Source of the DNA: Gnetum montanum
Taxonomy: Eukaryota > Streptophyta > Gnetopsida > Gnetales > Gnetaceae
Reading direction: 5' to 3'
NCBI GenBank assembly: GCA_015680685.1
Contig: MNCI01011957.1
Span: forward strand, 186,877 to 250,876
DNA: 64,000 bases
Shown here: positions 52,140 to 63,170 of the stretch, piece by piece
Numbering within the stretch: position 1 is the stretch's first letter
Layout of the letters: every line of letters begins with the position of its first letter
The notes under the pieces: generated by a model
Told to the model about the DNA's origin: nothing
Seen by the model: only the letters and a program-made list of their open reading frames with translations
Database searches by the model: none
Program-made: the position numbers and the translations under genes

Positions 52140-52800
52140 AGATCACAACATATGGCCCGCCATGGCCTTAAACTAGCAATGCATGGCCCACCATGGCCCT
52201 AAATTAGCAATTCATGTCCTAAAATGGCCTTAAACTAGTAACACATAGGGCCTAGAATGGCCTTAAACTTCCATTGTGACTTGGAACAGCCAAAAACTAT
52301 TGCTTTTCACACTTCTTTTCCTACATTTGTGCATATTAATAGGTGACACTTGATTTTTTACTAGTTCATTTTGCAGGAACATAGTATGGCTATGCACGAG
52401 CATGCCTAGCCTGCAACATCCCACATCAACAAAGCGAGGTAAGCATACGTTCACCATGACATTAAATTGGCACAACATTTGTTCGCTATGATGCCAAAAT
52501 TGGCACAGTAGTCTACTATGAATATAAACTAGCATATTATGTCTACCACAATGCTAAAACTGGCATAGTAGTCTGCTATAACTATAGACTAGCACAGCTC
52601 GTCCTTGGATCATGACATTAAATTGGAAGGAAAACACATCCTCTATGATGTTAAATTGGCACAAAATAGTTTGCTAGGACTATAAACTAGCACAACATGG
52701 TTTGCTAGGATCTTAAATTAGATTCACAGTCTGCTTGGATCTTAAACTAGTAAAGCATACGGTCTACCAAGACCTTAAACTAGGTTTGTGGTTAGCCATG
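52140..52800 (+). repeat. E2 fused repeat arrays at the site of the missing antisense gene and pol
   Basis: 52,145-52,290 has the protease-side type (CATGGCCTTAAACTAGCAAT). After a spacer it changes to the integrase-side type at 52,440-52,800: ATGACATTAAATTGGCAC, TATGAATATAAACTAGCA, GACTATAAACTAGCAC, GGATCTTAAACTAG. In E1 and element B these types are about 7-9 kb apart with the antisense gene and pol between, so a deletion joined them here. Confidence 0.75.
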
Positions 52801-52818
52801 CATAATCCTGCGAGCAAG

Positions 52819-53300
52819 CTAGCAAGGGTACTTCCAACTTCCCCCCACCTCTCCCCCCCTCTCTTTTGTACACCTTGTGGATCGAGTGGGGATCCTATAG
52901 TCCCAGAATGAAGCTCCTACTATCAGTGTAGCCTTTGGAGCACTTGCAGCATTATTGCCCCTACACATTTTGCTAGTTTTTTGAGCTCCTGCCATCGGTG
53001 CGACCTTTGGAGCACTTGCAGGATTATCACCCTTAGGCATTTTGCTAGTTTTTTGAGTTCCTACCATTGGTGTAGGATTTGGAGCATTCTTAGCATTATC
53101 ACTCCCAGGCATTTTGTTGGTTTTTTGAGCTCCTACCCTTGATGTGGCATTTGGAGCACTTGCAGTATTATCACCCCCCACTATCTTCCTAATTTTTTTA
53201 ACACTTGCCATTGGTTTAGCCTTTGGAGTAGTCACAACATCATCATCCTTGGCACTTTTACTACCTTTTCGAACACTTGCAACTAGTTTAGCCTTTGGAG
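52819..53300 (-). CDS. Antisense frame of 24-residue tandem repeats in the 3' region of E2
   Basis: Minus strand, Met at 53,235. Four to five copies of a 72 bp unit, read as QKTSKMPKGDNPASAPKVAP followed by MAGA; variants KTNKMPGSDNAKNAPN and KTSKMCRGNNAASAPK. Lys-rich, Ala/Pro-rich, no Cys motif. Codon-multiple unit length and conserved residues hint at protein-level constraint, but it could be a plain minisatellite. E1 has a short minus-strand frame at the same place without the repeats. Confidence 0.4.
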
Positions 53301-54215
53301 CATTTGTAGCATCTTCACACCAAGCATTTTGTTTGCATTGTGTGATGTGTGTTTTTCTTATCTTCTTTGAGTTGTGTTTTCAAGATGAAGCCCTAGGCCA
53401 TCATGCAAAGGTGCATCTCATCGTAGTAGCAAGTCACCACATTACTCTAATGTGCATGATTGGACTAGTTAAGCCTCTCAAGAGTGCACATCCCTATTAC
53501 CCCACTATAGCTTACCTATCCTGATACTCTTACATTCCCTGACATTCCCCTACATAATCAAGATTGCAAAACCCCTTTGATGCACATGGAACCCTCTTCA
53601 AGTCAAATTGTAGAACCCAAGGTAGATGTAACACAAGTCATCCTATGGAAAGCCTCTGTTGGCTGGTCAAAGCCAAGGCAGATGTAACACAAGTCATCCT
53701 AAGGAGAAAAGACCTATCCTATAGACACAATGTAGTTGCATCAAAGCAAAATTCCATTAGGTGGCATGTAGTTCACCTGATGGAAACCATCTTGTAGTTA
53801 GCATTGGGTAGTGTGCAAAACACAAAGTAGGTCTCCCTTGTAGCAAAAAAGAAAAAGTGAAAAAAAATGAAAAACAAAAAAAAAAAGAATAGGGAAAGCA
53901 CATCCTCAAGCAACTCAACAAGTACTGCAATTTTGTGATCGACCCAATCCTAAATCCACACTGACTCTCTCATGAGCACTCCAACAAGAGGTCAAACTTT
54001 TCAAGGGCAAGCCACCTTGGTGCCATGATCATCATTAGTTGTGTTGACTTAACATCCTATATCATGACACCCTGTTTGCATTTTATCTCCCTTATTACCC
54101 CCAACACATTTCCTACACCCTTTACCCTAGCATACCACTATCTATAACACTCTTGAGAGTGATGTAACAACATCTGATCAGGTTCCAAGGAGTGATGTTG
54201 GTGCTAAGCGTGATA
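53301..54215 (+). other. E2 3' untranslated region
   Basis: Conserved with 44,760-45,580. Contains GATGAAGCCCTAGG, AAAGGTGCATCTCAT, GAGTGCACATCCCTATTACC, a repeated unit AGATGTAACACAAGTCATCC (53,623 and 53,681) and an A-rich microsatellite near 53,850. Confidence 0.6.
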
Positions 54216-54293
54216 TGATGTTTTGTTGTTCTTTGTCGACATCTCTCAAGCCATTCTTCTAGACATCAACAAAGAAGGGCCAATGAGACACCA
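54216..54293 (+). promoter_or_regulatory. E2 polypurine tract and inverted repeat
   Basis: AAAGAAGGGCCAA (54,271-54,283) abuts the LTR. Inner arms CTTTGTCGA and ATCAACAAAG; outer arms decayed (TGATGTTT against AGACACCA). Confidence 0.65.
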
Positions 54294-55830
54294 AAAAATT
54301 TGGACTATAGCATCTCAACTGCAAATTTTTCAAAGTGTTAGCATAAGGAAAATTTTTTCTAAGTGTCGATACTATGCTCTTCACTGCCCTAGTGCATAGT
54401 CGAGCATAGTTAGCATGAAGATAAATTTTTTACAAATTTTTCTAAGTGTTGGGACTACGCTTTCCACTACCCCGGAGTGTAGTTAGCTCAGTAGAGAGTA
54501 TAGTTAACACAAAAGGCTAGTTTTGCAAATGCTTCTAAGTGTTAAGCCAGTAGCTATAGATTTTTCGAAGTGTTGAGGTTATGCTCTCCAATGCCCTGGA
54601 GCATAGTCAATCATAGTCAGCATGAAGAGCTAGTTTTTTGTAGATTTTGCTAAGTGTTGGGACTATGCTCTTCCCTAGTCTAGAGCGTAGTCAAGTGTAG
54701 TTAGTGAAAGCAACCTCCAAAGGCCTCCACAACATAACACTAGCATTTAGCTCAGCTTTGACTCATCTTTGACAAGCATAATCAACAACATGCATCTATT
54801 TTGTACCCCTTTTTGTCCCCAAATTATAACTACACTCGATCCCACTCAAGATAGTGGAGAGTGTAGACCTGAAGCGTAGTTTGCAAACTTGCATTTTTTA
54901 GGTACATTATAGTATTTTTGGCATATACACATGCAGTTAGTAGCATAGTCACAGTCTTGCAATCTCGTAGAGTCCAATAGAGCACAATAGAGCACAACAT
55001 CGCTAGCCTCAGTGGAGAGCATAATTGGGTGTAGCATAGTCCCAACTGTCCCACTACCATGTGGTAGCCTCTCCACATTTTACACTAATCCTAATCCTAT
55101 AAATGCCCTAGCACTCTATGTTTTTAGGGGTTGGAAATTTTTGCAAATTTTAAGGCACGTTGGAATTTTGGGCAAATGAAGATCCAAAGGCATACCAGTG
55201 AACTGAAGAAAGGCAGAGTTGCATACCATGGCCCACTGTAGCCCCATCACAGCTGATGGTACAATGCAACAGACAACGCAATAGGCACAGACACCATGGT
55301 GAGCACTTATCTTCATGGCCAAACACCTCTAAGATTGCGACTACACTCTCCACTGTGCTTTTTGTACACTATATACCTTCTAATCCCTTTTAGTGTTAAC
55401 TATGCTCGACCCCATTTGCGGTAGTGTTCCATTTCTCTCTTGTATTTTTCACACTTTCTTTGCATTTTTGCTATCTTTAATGCATGGTCACATTACAACT
55501 ACGCTCAGGTGGTAGTCATTGCATGTTAGAACCCTTATTTTTGCTAAAACCCTTAACTACACTCCCCCCCCCCCTTCAAGCACCCATGACTACGCTTGAC
55601 ACCATTGATACCATTGACACTACTAACATTGTCAACACCATCAACATTGTGAACATCGCTTAAACACTTAGTATCGTTTGACATCACATTTGGTAAATCC
55701 TTGTTTGATTAATAAGACCATTCAGGGCATCCCATCTCTGCCTCTAGTAGGCCCTTGCATAGACTCAAGTTTAGACTATGCACCCGCAAACCCCTTAATG
55801 TTCTAGCCATTGACATTTTTGGTCACTACA
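54284..55830 (+). repeat. E2 3' LTR
   Basis: 1,547 bp, TGAGACACCAAAAAATTTGG to GGTCACTACA. TATAAATG at 55,098-55,105. U3 dyads: CTATGCTCTTCACTGCCCTAGTGCATAG (54,371) and similar. It corresponds to 28,491-29,752 from about 54,575 onwards. A run of 12 C lies at 55,564-55,575. Confidence 0.88.
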
Positions 55831-57150
55831 TCTTCAATTTTCTGGATGCCATCACTGTAACCCAGTTGAAACTACTAGAGGCAAAGGGAAAGTGCCTTAT
55901 CTTAGAAGGACAAATTGAAATAGCTTAAGCACACAATCAATGCTTAGCCATGGAAGTTACCAAATTGCATGCCTAATTTGTTGGCCCTACTCTTATCAAC
56001 CCTGCATTGACACGAGATGAAGCTTTTGTGCAGCTTCAAGAATAACTAAAGTGGGTTGAGGGAGAAATGGTAATGGTAGTCTTTAATAAGTTTGTAATAG
56101 AAGTTGAAACTCATTTAGTATAGAGGGACTTGATGTAGTTGTGCTAGGAGAATGAAACCTTGATTGTACAAAACCATCGCCTATGGAATGTTAATGCACA
56201 AAAACAATAGCTAGAAGAATTCATCCATTAACAATAGGAGTAGCTGACTAGAGAAAATGAAAAATTGAGAAGATTAGTAGAATAGAATCATAATATCTCC
56301 ATGGAGGAGGTCCATTCCTTACACCAAAAATCAACCATTGAGATTGCTGCTCTGAAAAATAAGGCTCTAAAATTTGAAAAAGTTAAAAATCATTACAAAG
56401 ACTAGGTTGGCCTACAGAAGGAGATGAATGAAAAGCACATCCAACTAGCAAGGATAAAGGTTAATGAAGCCCTCTAATAACTCCAACAAAGTAAAGAAAT
56501 GTCACAACCCATCATTGATGGGATTGATGCCTACAAAAAGGCAGAAATCTGCATGAAGGAGTTGTAGATTGAAGAGATGATAGAGTACATGGAGATGTCT
56601 AATCTTCACTATGCAAACCTAGCAATGCTGATTGCTAGACAGCTGCAGTCTAAACTTGTAAAATAGGTAGCCAGCTTGTACTTATTATATGAGGAAGAGT
56701 TCAAGAATCATAAAGGCACTAAGCAAAAGCTTGCGATGGCAAATGTTGAACTTGAGATTCTCAAGGTAAAATTCACCAACCAAAGATCAGTTGTTGAGAA
56801 CCTAGCCAAAAGAATGAATGACTACTAGGTGTTACAAGACACAACCCAAGCATTCAACATTGAGCACAAACAATTCGTGGCCTAGTTTGTCAATGTAAAG
56901 GAGTTGCTTACAGTATTGCTGTGTCCTTGGGATATTCCAATACCGGCCCACATTGGTGAAGCTACATGGACCATAAATGATCCCAGGAGTAAAGAGGAGA
57001 AGATGAAACCATTACTGGATGCTTTTAGCCTTTCACCAGAAGTTGTAATAGTAGCAAGACAAGCATAACCACCTTAGCCATTGCCCATGCTTAGAGCTGG
57101 AGAAGGTTCGTTGGAGCCTCAGGAGCTTCCACTACTTGAGACCATGTGAT
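55831..57150 (+). pseudogene. Element C: decayed coiled-coil ORF
   Basis: One plus-strand frame is readable for about 430 codons with some 20 stops, nearly all where Gln or Trp would fit. Blocks: REKCLILEGQIEIA, LTRENEKLRRLVE, HSLHQKSTIEIAALKNKALK, GLQKEMNEKHIQLARIKVNE, KLAMANVELEILKVKFTNQR, LLTVLLCPWDIPIPAHIGEA, then PLPMLRAGEGSLEPQELPLL. Mostly long coiled coil. It is followed by a polypurine tract and LTR, so it was a sense ORF at the 3' end of an element, not a host gene. It is not obviously the same as the coiled-coil exon of the antisense gene. Confidence 0.6.
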
Positions 57151-57338
57151 TTTCTCTTTTTTCTTCATGCCATTAGAGGATGCACTTGTCCAATTTTTGT
57201 ACCATGCTCAATTTTGTAATGTGGTTGATCTATACAGTAGGCACTTAGTTTTGTTATGTTAAAAGCCAATCAATAATTCCATACATTCCCAATTTTGTAA
57301 AGAACTTGAGGATGAGTTTTCATTCAGTCGTGGGGGTA
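57151..57338 (+). other. Element C 3' untranslated region and polypurine tract
   Basis: T-rich spacer ending in TCGTGGGGGTA just before the LTR start at 57,339, a typical polypurine tract of plant elements. Confidence 0.6.
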
Positions 57339-58206
57339 TGATGAGCTTTGGTTTGTTGTGTTACTTAGGCCCCATCAATGCAGTCTATTGCGTTGACTGG
57401 GCCCCATCGACTAGGCTACATTGATGTAGCCTATTGCATCGACGCGGCCCCATCTATGTAGGGGTCTATCCTAGTCTATAAATACATGCTCACTAGCCAC
57501 ATTTATGGCATAATAATTCATCGTAGTAGCAAAGCTCTTGCAGTTTGCTTAGTCAAAAAGTTAGAATATTTTTCTTGAGTACTCGCAACATGAGTCATTG
57601 AGTGTATGGCAATGAAGATGAGCTTCTTGATAAACCTTTCAACATTCTAGATAGCTTAAATATTCATTATGCATTTAACATTCTCAAGTTATTTATCCAA
57701 TGTTTTTAGCAATTAAGCCAATTAAGTGATACAAGCTAGATAGATTAAATATATAAGTATGACCACTTCAAGCGTAGCACGTATTTGCTTGGTAATCTTA
57801 ACAGCATTATTTCTTAGTACACCTAGTAGCATAACACTTAGTAGCCCAACAGTGGATATGTGGGTTTAGGACATGTACAGAAAGCAGGACTAGATGCTTA
57901 TGTTAGGACTAATTAGAGATTAGTTAGTTAAATTAAATTAGTCATTAAATCACTTCATTTCTCTACTTTAAGCATCAAAGAATAGAAAACACAAAATAAT
58001 AAAAATTATATGCCTCAATTACACTTAACCATACCATGTGCATCACAAGTGTAATTATAAAGACAATGAATGACCTTAGAGCAAGATTCATTGCCTAGAA
58101 GACTAGTACATTGAAAACTATGGAGTCTACGGAATTCGATTAGATCACACGTGAACGCTTCGTGATTCATATGGTTGGACGTAGGGGTACCCTCGACTGC
58201 TCATCA
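57339..58206 (+). repeat. Element C 3' LTR
   Basis: 868 bp. Starts TGATGAGC and ends GCTCATCA, an 8 bp perfect inverted terminus. Promoter TATAAATA at 57,477-57,484 preceded by a repeated GCCCCATC...GATGTAGCCTATTGCATCGAC unit (about 57,370-57,450). Family differs from A, B and D. The 5' LTR is outside the window or lost. Confidence 0.75.
57477..57484 (+). promoter_or_regulatory. Element C LTR TATA box
   Basis: TATAAATA in CTAGTCTATAAATACATGC, about 140 bp into the LTR. Confidence 0.6.
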
Positions 58207-58217
58207 ACAACAAAAAC

Positions 58218-58766
58218 TAAAAATTAACACCTAAGGCATAATAACCTCTTGGGATAACAACACTTCTATTGTAAACTTAGTATTAAATTTAAAAAGTTAT
58301 GAATAGTCATTAGATGATAGTTAAGTATGGTGAGTTGGAAACCTAAGTATGACATTAGGAATTATAAAATTTTCCATGTTTGATAAAACAAATTCAACTA
58401 ATCTAATGGGTGCAGATTTAGCCTCATGTTACTTGTAATCTATTGCAAGAGGCTGAAGAGTAATGGTTATTTATTGGAAGAGTACAAGCTTTTTCTTACA
58501 TGTATTTCATATAGGTATAGTAGGTTATATAAGAATTAGAAATTAAGGTAATTAGTGATATGAAAAATTACCTAAAACGTATAATAGCCAAGACTAAAAA
58601 TTATCACCTGAGGCATAATCATGTCTTAGGATACCATCACTTATGTTGTAAACTTAGTATTTAATTGAAAAATTTATGAATAGTCATTAGATGAAGGTTA
58701 AATATGATAACTTGGAAATGTAATAAGGACATTAGGAATCATAAAAGCTTTCATGTTTAATGTTAG
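58218..58766. repeat. Direct duplication of about 170 bp
   Basis: Copies at about 58,221-58,387 and 58,596-58,765; shared text includes TTGTAAACTTAGTATT, TATGAATAGTCATTAGATGA and GACATTAGGAAT. The sequence between them is not duplicated. No coding potential. Confidence 0.7.
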
Positions 58767-58899
58767 ATAGAGTTTGTGATTTTCATTTATGATTTAATGT
58801 TGAATGTTCATTTAAACATTATGTTACATTGGGTTTGAACATTTATCTTACTATAACTCAAACAAGCATTAACTTGCAGTGACACTAGAAGTCACAATG

Positions 58900-60480
58900 C
58901 CCATCCAAAAGATGAAAACTTGTTGTAATTTTGGCCTATCGGAAGGCACGAAACATTTCAAAATTTTGATTTAGATGGAGTGTGATAGACTACAAGTAGA
59001 TTTGAAACTCTAAGCAATTATTCTCTATGAGAAGGTTTGAACACCTTTCAAATGATCCTTTACCTTCCAAAGGATGCTAGTCTGCACATCCTCATAGTTT
59101 ATCTAGACGTTGTTGCTGGATGATCCTCTACCTCTTGAAAGCCACAAACCCTAAGCAATTATTCCCTATCGGAAGGTTTGAATGCCTTCTAGATGATCTT
59201 CAATCTTCTAAATGACTCTTAGCTTTTTAAAAGCCTCAAACTCCAAGAAAATGTTTCCTACTTAAAGGTTTGAATGCCCTTCGCTTGAGACTACAGAGGA
59301 TGCCACTCACACTACCTTGTAGCTTACCTAGACCTTGCTACCGAATGGTCCTTTGTGTTTCCAAAAGCCTCAAACCTAGACAAATTGCTTCCTTCTAGGA
59401 AGTCTAAATGCCTACCAAAAGGAACTATAGGATGATGCTTATCGCACTTTCTCATAGTTTACCTAGAACTTTCTACTAGATGATCCTCTACCTACTAGAA
59501 GCTTCAAACTCCAAGTAATTATTAACTACCAGAAGGCTTGAGTACCTTCCAATAGGAACTATGGGAGGGTGCTAGTTGCACATCCTTGCAACTTACTTGG
59601 ACATTACTATTGAATGATCCCTTGTCTTTTGGAAGCCTCAAACTTGAAACAATTGCTCCCTACTAGAAGGTGTTAGTGCCTACTAGATGATCTTTAGCTA
59701 TCTGAATGACCATCAATCTTCTAGAATTTTCAAACTCCAAGCAATTGATCCCTTCTAGGAGGTTTAAGTTCCTTCTGGTTGTGACTATGGGTAGATGCTA
59801 CTCGCACTCACTCGTAGCTTACCTAGACCGTACTACTAGTGACCCCCTACCTTCTTAAAGCTTGAAACATAGCGTAATTACTTCCTACCTAAAGGATTGA
59901 GTACCTATTGGAAGGCACCGTGAGTGCGTGCTAATTGCATTACCTTGTAGTTCACCTAGACCTCATTGCTAGATAATCCTATACCTTCCAAAATCTTCAA
60001 ACTCCAAGCAATTATTAACTATCAGAAGGCTTGAGTACCTTCCAATAGAAACTATAGGAGGATGCTAGTCACATTTTCTTACAGCTTACCAGGACCTTGC
60101 TACCAAATGATCCTATGCCTTTCAAAAGAATCAAACTCAAAACAATTACTTTCTATAGAAAGGTTTGAGTACCTTTCAGTTGATCTACAACCATCTAAAT
60201 GACCCTCGACCTTCTAAAAACCTTGAACTCCAAGTAATTTCTCACTTCAAGGCTTGAGTACCTTCTAGTTGGGAATGTAGAAGGGTGCTATTTGTAATGC
60301 CTTGCAACTTACCTAGAGCTTATTGTCGGTGACCCTATGCCTTCTAAAAGCCTCAAACTCCAAATAGCTACTCCCTTCTGGAAGATTTGAGTGTCTTCCA
60401 ATTGGGACTGCAAGTGGTTGGTAGTCACACTGCCTAGTAGTTCACTGGATGTTAGATGATCCTTTTCTTTTCAATAGTTT
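58900..60480. repeat. Tandem array with higher-order structure
   Basis: Units share CTCCAAGCAATTATTCC, an inner dyad GGAAGGTTTGAGTACCTTCC, GATGCTAGTCGCAC, CTTGTAGCTTACCTAGACC and GATCCTCTACCTTCC. Starts of the CAATT element at about 59,012, 59,154, 59,243, 59,375, 59,512, 59,647, 59,737, 59,872, 60,008, 60,138, 60,229 and 60,361 give spacings near 135 bp with every fourth near 90 bp. Short units recur about every 493 bp. Units are diverged, so the array is old. Confidence 0.82.
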
Positions 60481-60800
60481 CAGAGTTGAAAATAGTGCAT
60501 GAGATTATGTCTCACATTCTCCTCATAACTTGGAAACTAGAAAATAGTGCATTAAATTATGACTCGCATTCCCCTTGCAACTTGAAATAGGAACACCTAG
60601 AAAATAGTGTGAGAGTGCTGCGAGACGCATGTCATCGTAGTCCTTGTACATATGCTACAAGAATATTCATGTCGCATTCTATTTTGAAACTACGATGACA
60701 TATGACTCACATGCTTTCACATCCATAGGTTGCGATAGACTGCAAGTTGCATATCTTCACAATATAGATGTGCAAATATAGTGCAACTCATAGGTGAATG
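60481..60800. repeat. Short diverged repeats after the array
   Basis: Three copies of GAAAATAGTGCATNANATTATG or CTAGAAAATAGTGTGAGAG at 60,487, 60,539 and 60,598, followed by GACTCACATG-type units. Not coding. Confidence 0.5.
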
Positions 60801-61139
60801 CATCAAACATAAATTTAGAAAATCATTTTTCAAATCAATTTAAACTTTGAAAATTGAAATTGAAGAAGCAAAAAAAATTCAAGAGAATCACATGTGAGTA
60901 TGAGACTTCTCTTAACATAACAATTGAGGATGAGTTATGAGAGATCAAAATTTTCGTAACAATTAATAATTGAATATATATAGAATATGAAATATGCCAC
61001 ATAGAGAGAAAACATTAGAAATAATATATTACATATACTTTTACAAAAGTGAAAAAAATATTCATTATAACCAAAACACATCATAGATTCATTTAAAAAA
61101 TCATAGAAGAGATGCATTACGACACAATAGCATCAGAAA

Positions 61140-62048
61140 AATGGAATGCATTATGTACAATGATTATAATTAGATTTAGGTACATCACATAATATAATTG
61201 AACCATGTTCACTGTAATTCTCATTCAGCATATGCTGTAAACACATGTTTCTCAAAACTTGATGAAGTACTAGAGAACTTGGGATTTCCTGTATCATGGA
61301 ATTTTGATACATTGAAACAAAATTAGTAATGAGATTTAACTCTTTACTAAGTACAAAATGATGCATATAGATTATTATATACATTCCATAATCATATCCA
61401 TTTTCTCATTTTGGAAGACCTTCAACTGTAATTACATTCCATTTTGTAGCTACTTTCTTACTCTTTTCCTTAAGTTCCATGACACCTTTAGAGCAAAAAA
61501 AAATTGTCATCGAATAAATAGTCAATGAAATTCAACATCAATCTTCTAACTACTACAAGATGTTGTAAAAAAGGCATTGAATTGTACGCCAAAATTTTAT
61601 ATCTCAGTATGTCAACAACAACAAGAACCCAATGTCCACCAATGTTTAAAGGAAGACCAAAGAATGTGTATCCAAATTGCAAGAACTCATCCCAACACAT
61701 TTTATTTTTAAGCTCTTTAACAAAATCTATTTCTACAACAAAATCATCAACTTCTTCTTCAACTAACATACCACTTTCAACATTTAGGATATGTCTTTTG
61801 TTGCATTTCTTTTATCTATGTCTTGACTAGTTCTTCTGAAACACCTGCATCTTGCTCTTGAAGGACTTCTTATGGCATTGAAACATACTATTGAAGATAA
61901 AATATTTTGTATTTTGAAATTCTTGATAGTCATAGAGTGACTTTTGAAATTTCTTCAAGTGAATGATGTAGACATCTATGATGTTATCTTTCAACCATTC
62001 TTTCAACCCTTTTTTATATAAACTCCTAAAAGAGAATCCTGTGGCCAC
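61140..62048 (-). pseudogene. Ulp1-type (C48) cysteine protease domain, inactive
   Basis: Minus strand, several frames. N-terminal half at 62,048-61,827: LKEWLKDNIIDVYIIHLKKF and NTKYFIFNSMFQ. Middle at 61,769-61,488: LPLNIGGHWVLVVVDILRYK (catalytic His in GHW), then ILAYNSM, where Asn replaces the catalytic Asp of the usual YDS. C-terminal part near 61,400: ENGYDYGMYIIIYMHHFVL, where Tyr replaces the catalytic Cys of DCG. Ulp1 proteases cut SUMO-like tags; in plants such domains are also carried by Mutator-like and other transposons. With two catalytic residues lost plus stops, this copy is dead. Confidence 0.72.
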
Positions 62049-62227
62049 ATATGGAGCAAATAATATCCACCAAGCTCTTTATTGTCAAGCATACTGGAGA
62101 TAAGCAACTACGTCACTCTATCAACTATTGCACAATCATCAATTGGTGTTTTCAAATCAACATTGGCATCAACTGCAAAATGGAAAAATTAGATAATAAA
62201 CTCATATTGCATTTTACCATGATAGTT

Positions 62228-63170
62228 TCATACATATAATAAGACAATAGGGTGAGCAACAAATCGAAAATTTAAATTTCTAAACATAACATCTGCAACA
62301 TCAATATCAAGTTTAGTTGTTGGTTTTTGAAAATTCTTCATCTCATGGATTATTTGTTCTTTGTTGTGTTCAACAGAAACAAATAATCTCCTAGTTGATT
62401 TGGGTGTTCCCATATCATTCAAATCTATTACACACATTTACATTAAGGACATTAAAAGAGAAACTTCCAAAAATAATAAAGATTTAAAGAAATATAGAAA
62501 ATGTACAACATCATACCATTATTAAGGTCTTCTGTGATGTTGCTTCTGTCAGGGTGAATGTTTTTTGACATTAATGCATTCCTTAACATGCTTATTTAAA
62601 TATTTCATGCTACAATTTCATCACCCATTTTCTAATTCTAAACAATAAGTTTGTTCATGCAATTGTTTTCATTAGCCACAAAGTTCTCTATATTTGCCTT
62701 CAATGCATTGTTTTCTTTCAGCAATCGAAACTTGTCAGATTTCAACTCCTTCACAATATTCCAGAATGTTACATTGCTTTTGGAATATTGACATAATCTT
62801 TTGATCACATTATTTAACTTGTCTTCAATTACTTTCAAAGAACATTTGTCATGATAGCACACATCTTGCATAAAAGGTTTATCATCTTCTTTCACATAAG
62901 ATGAGCTTTCAGGCCTCTTAGACAACAATGCATTCTTGAAAATGCTTTCAAGATCCCACTTCAAGATATCTTGAAGTTGCACAAGGATAAACTATATGTT
63001 ATATTTTTTTAATAATTTGCTCACAATAATTGAAAAGCCAAAAGACTCTCTAATATCATAAAGCTACCATGCCCTTCCACGCCTCCTCATCTCAGAGAGT
63101 ATGATCATGGGATATTAAAAGGAAGACCTTCATTGTTATCTAATGCCAACATGTGTAAAATTACATTATT
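62228..63170 (-). pseudogene. Upstream exons of the Ulp1-domain gene
   Basis: Minus-strand open stretches at 62,982-62,638 (LQDILKWDLESIFKNALLSK, then VIEDKLNNVIKRLCQYSKSN, KSDKFRLLKENNALKANIEN: coiled coil) and 62,437-62,228 (DLNDMGTPKSTRRLFVSVEH). Further upstream near 63,110-63,050 MRRRGRAW-LYDIRESFGFS is readable. The order and spacing suggest exons of one gene with the Ulp1 domain at the end; splice sites are not certain. Confidence 0.5.

Larger units (their letters stand above)
28491..55830 (+). mobile_element. Element E2: family-A retrotransposon split by two later insertions
   Basis: Pieces in plus order: 5' LTR without its start (28,491-29,752), primer site, leader, gag N (30,130-30,552), [E1 30,553-47,590], gag (47,591-48,640), protease (to 49,492), [solo LTR 49,493-51,249], protease end (51,255-51,770), repeat arrays (to 52,800), 3' region, polypurine tract, 3' LTR (54,284-55,830). 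The antisense gene and all of RT-INT are missing; the loss maps to the repeat arrays. Gag and protease text continues sensibly across both insertions, which proves the nesting. Confidence 0.8.

Noticed and set aside
53144-53524. 126-codon plus-strand frame with hydrophobic repeats
   Set aside because: It translates the opposite strand of the 72 bp repeat; membrane-like look comes from Lys codons read in reverse.
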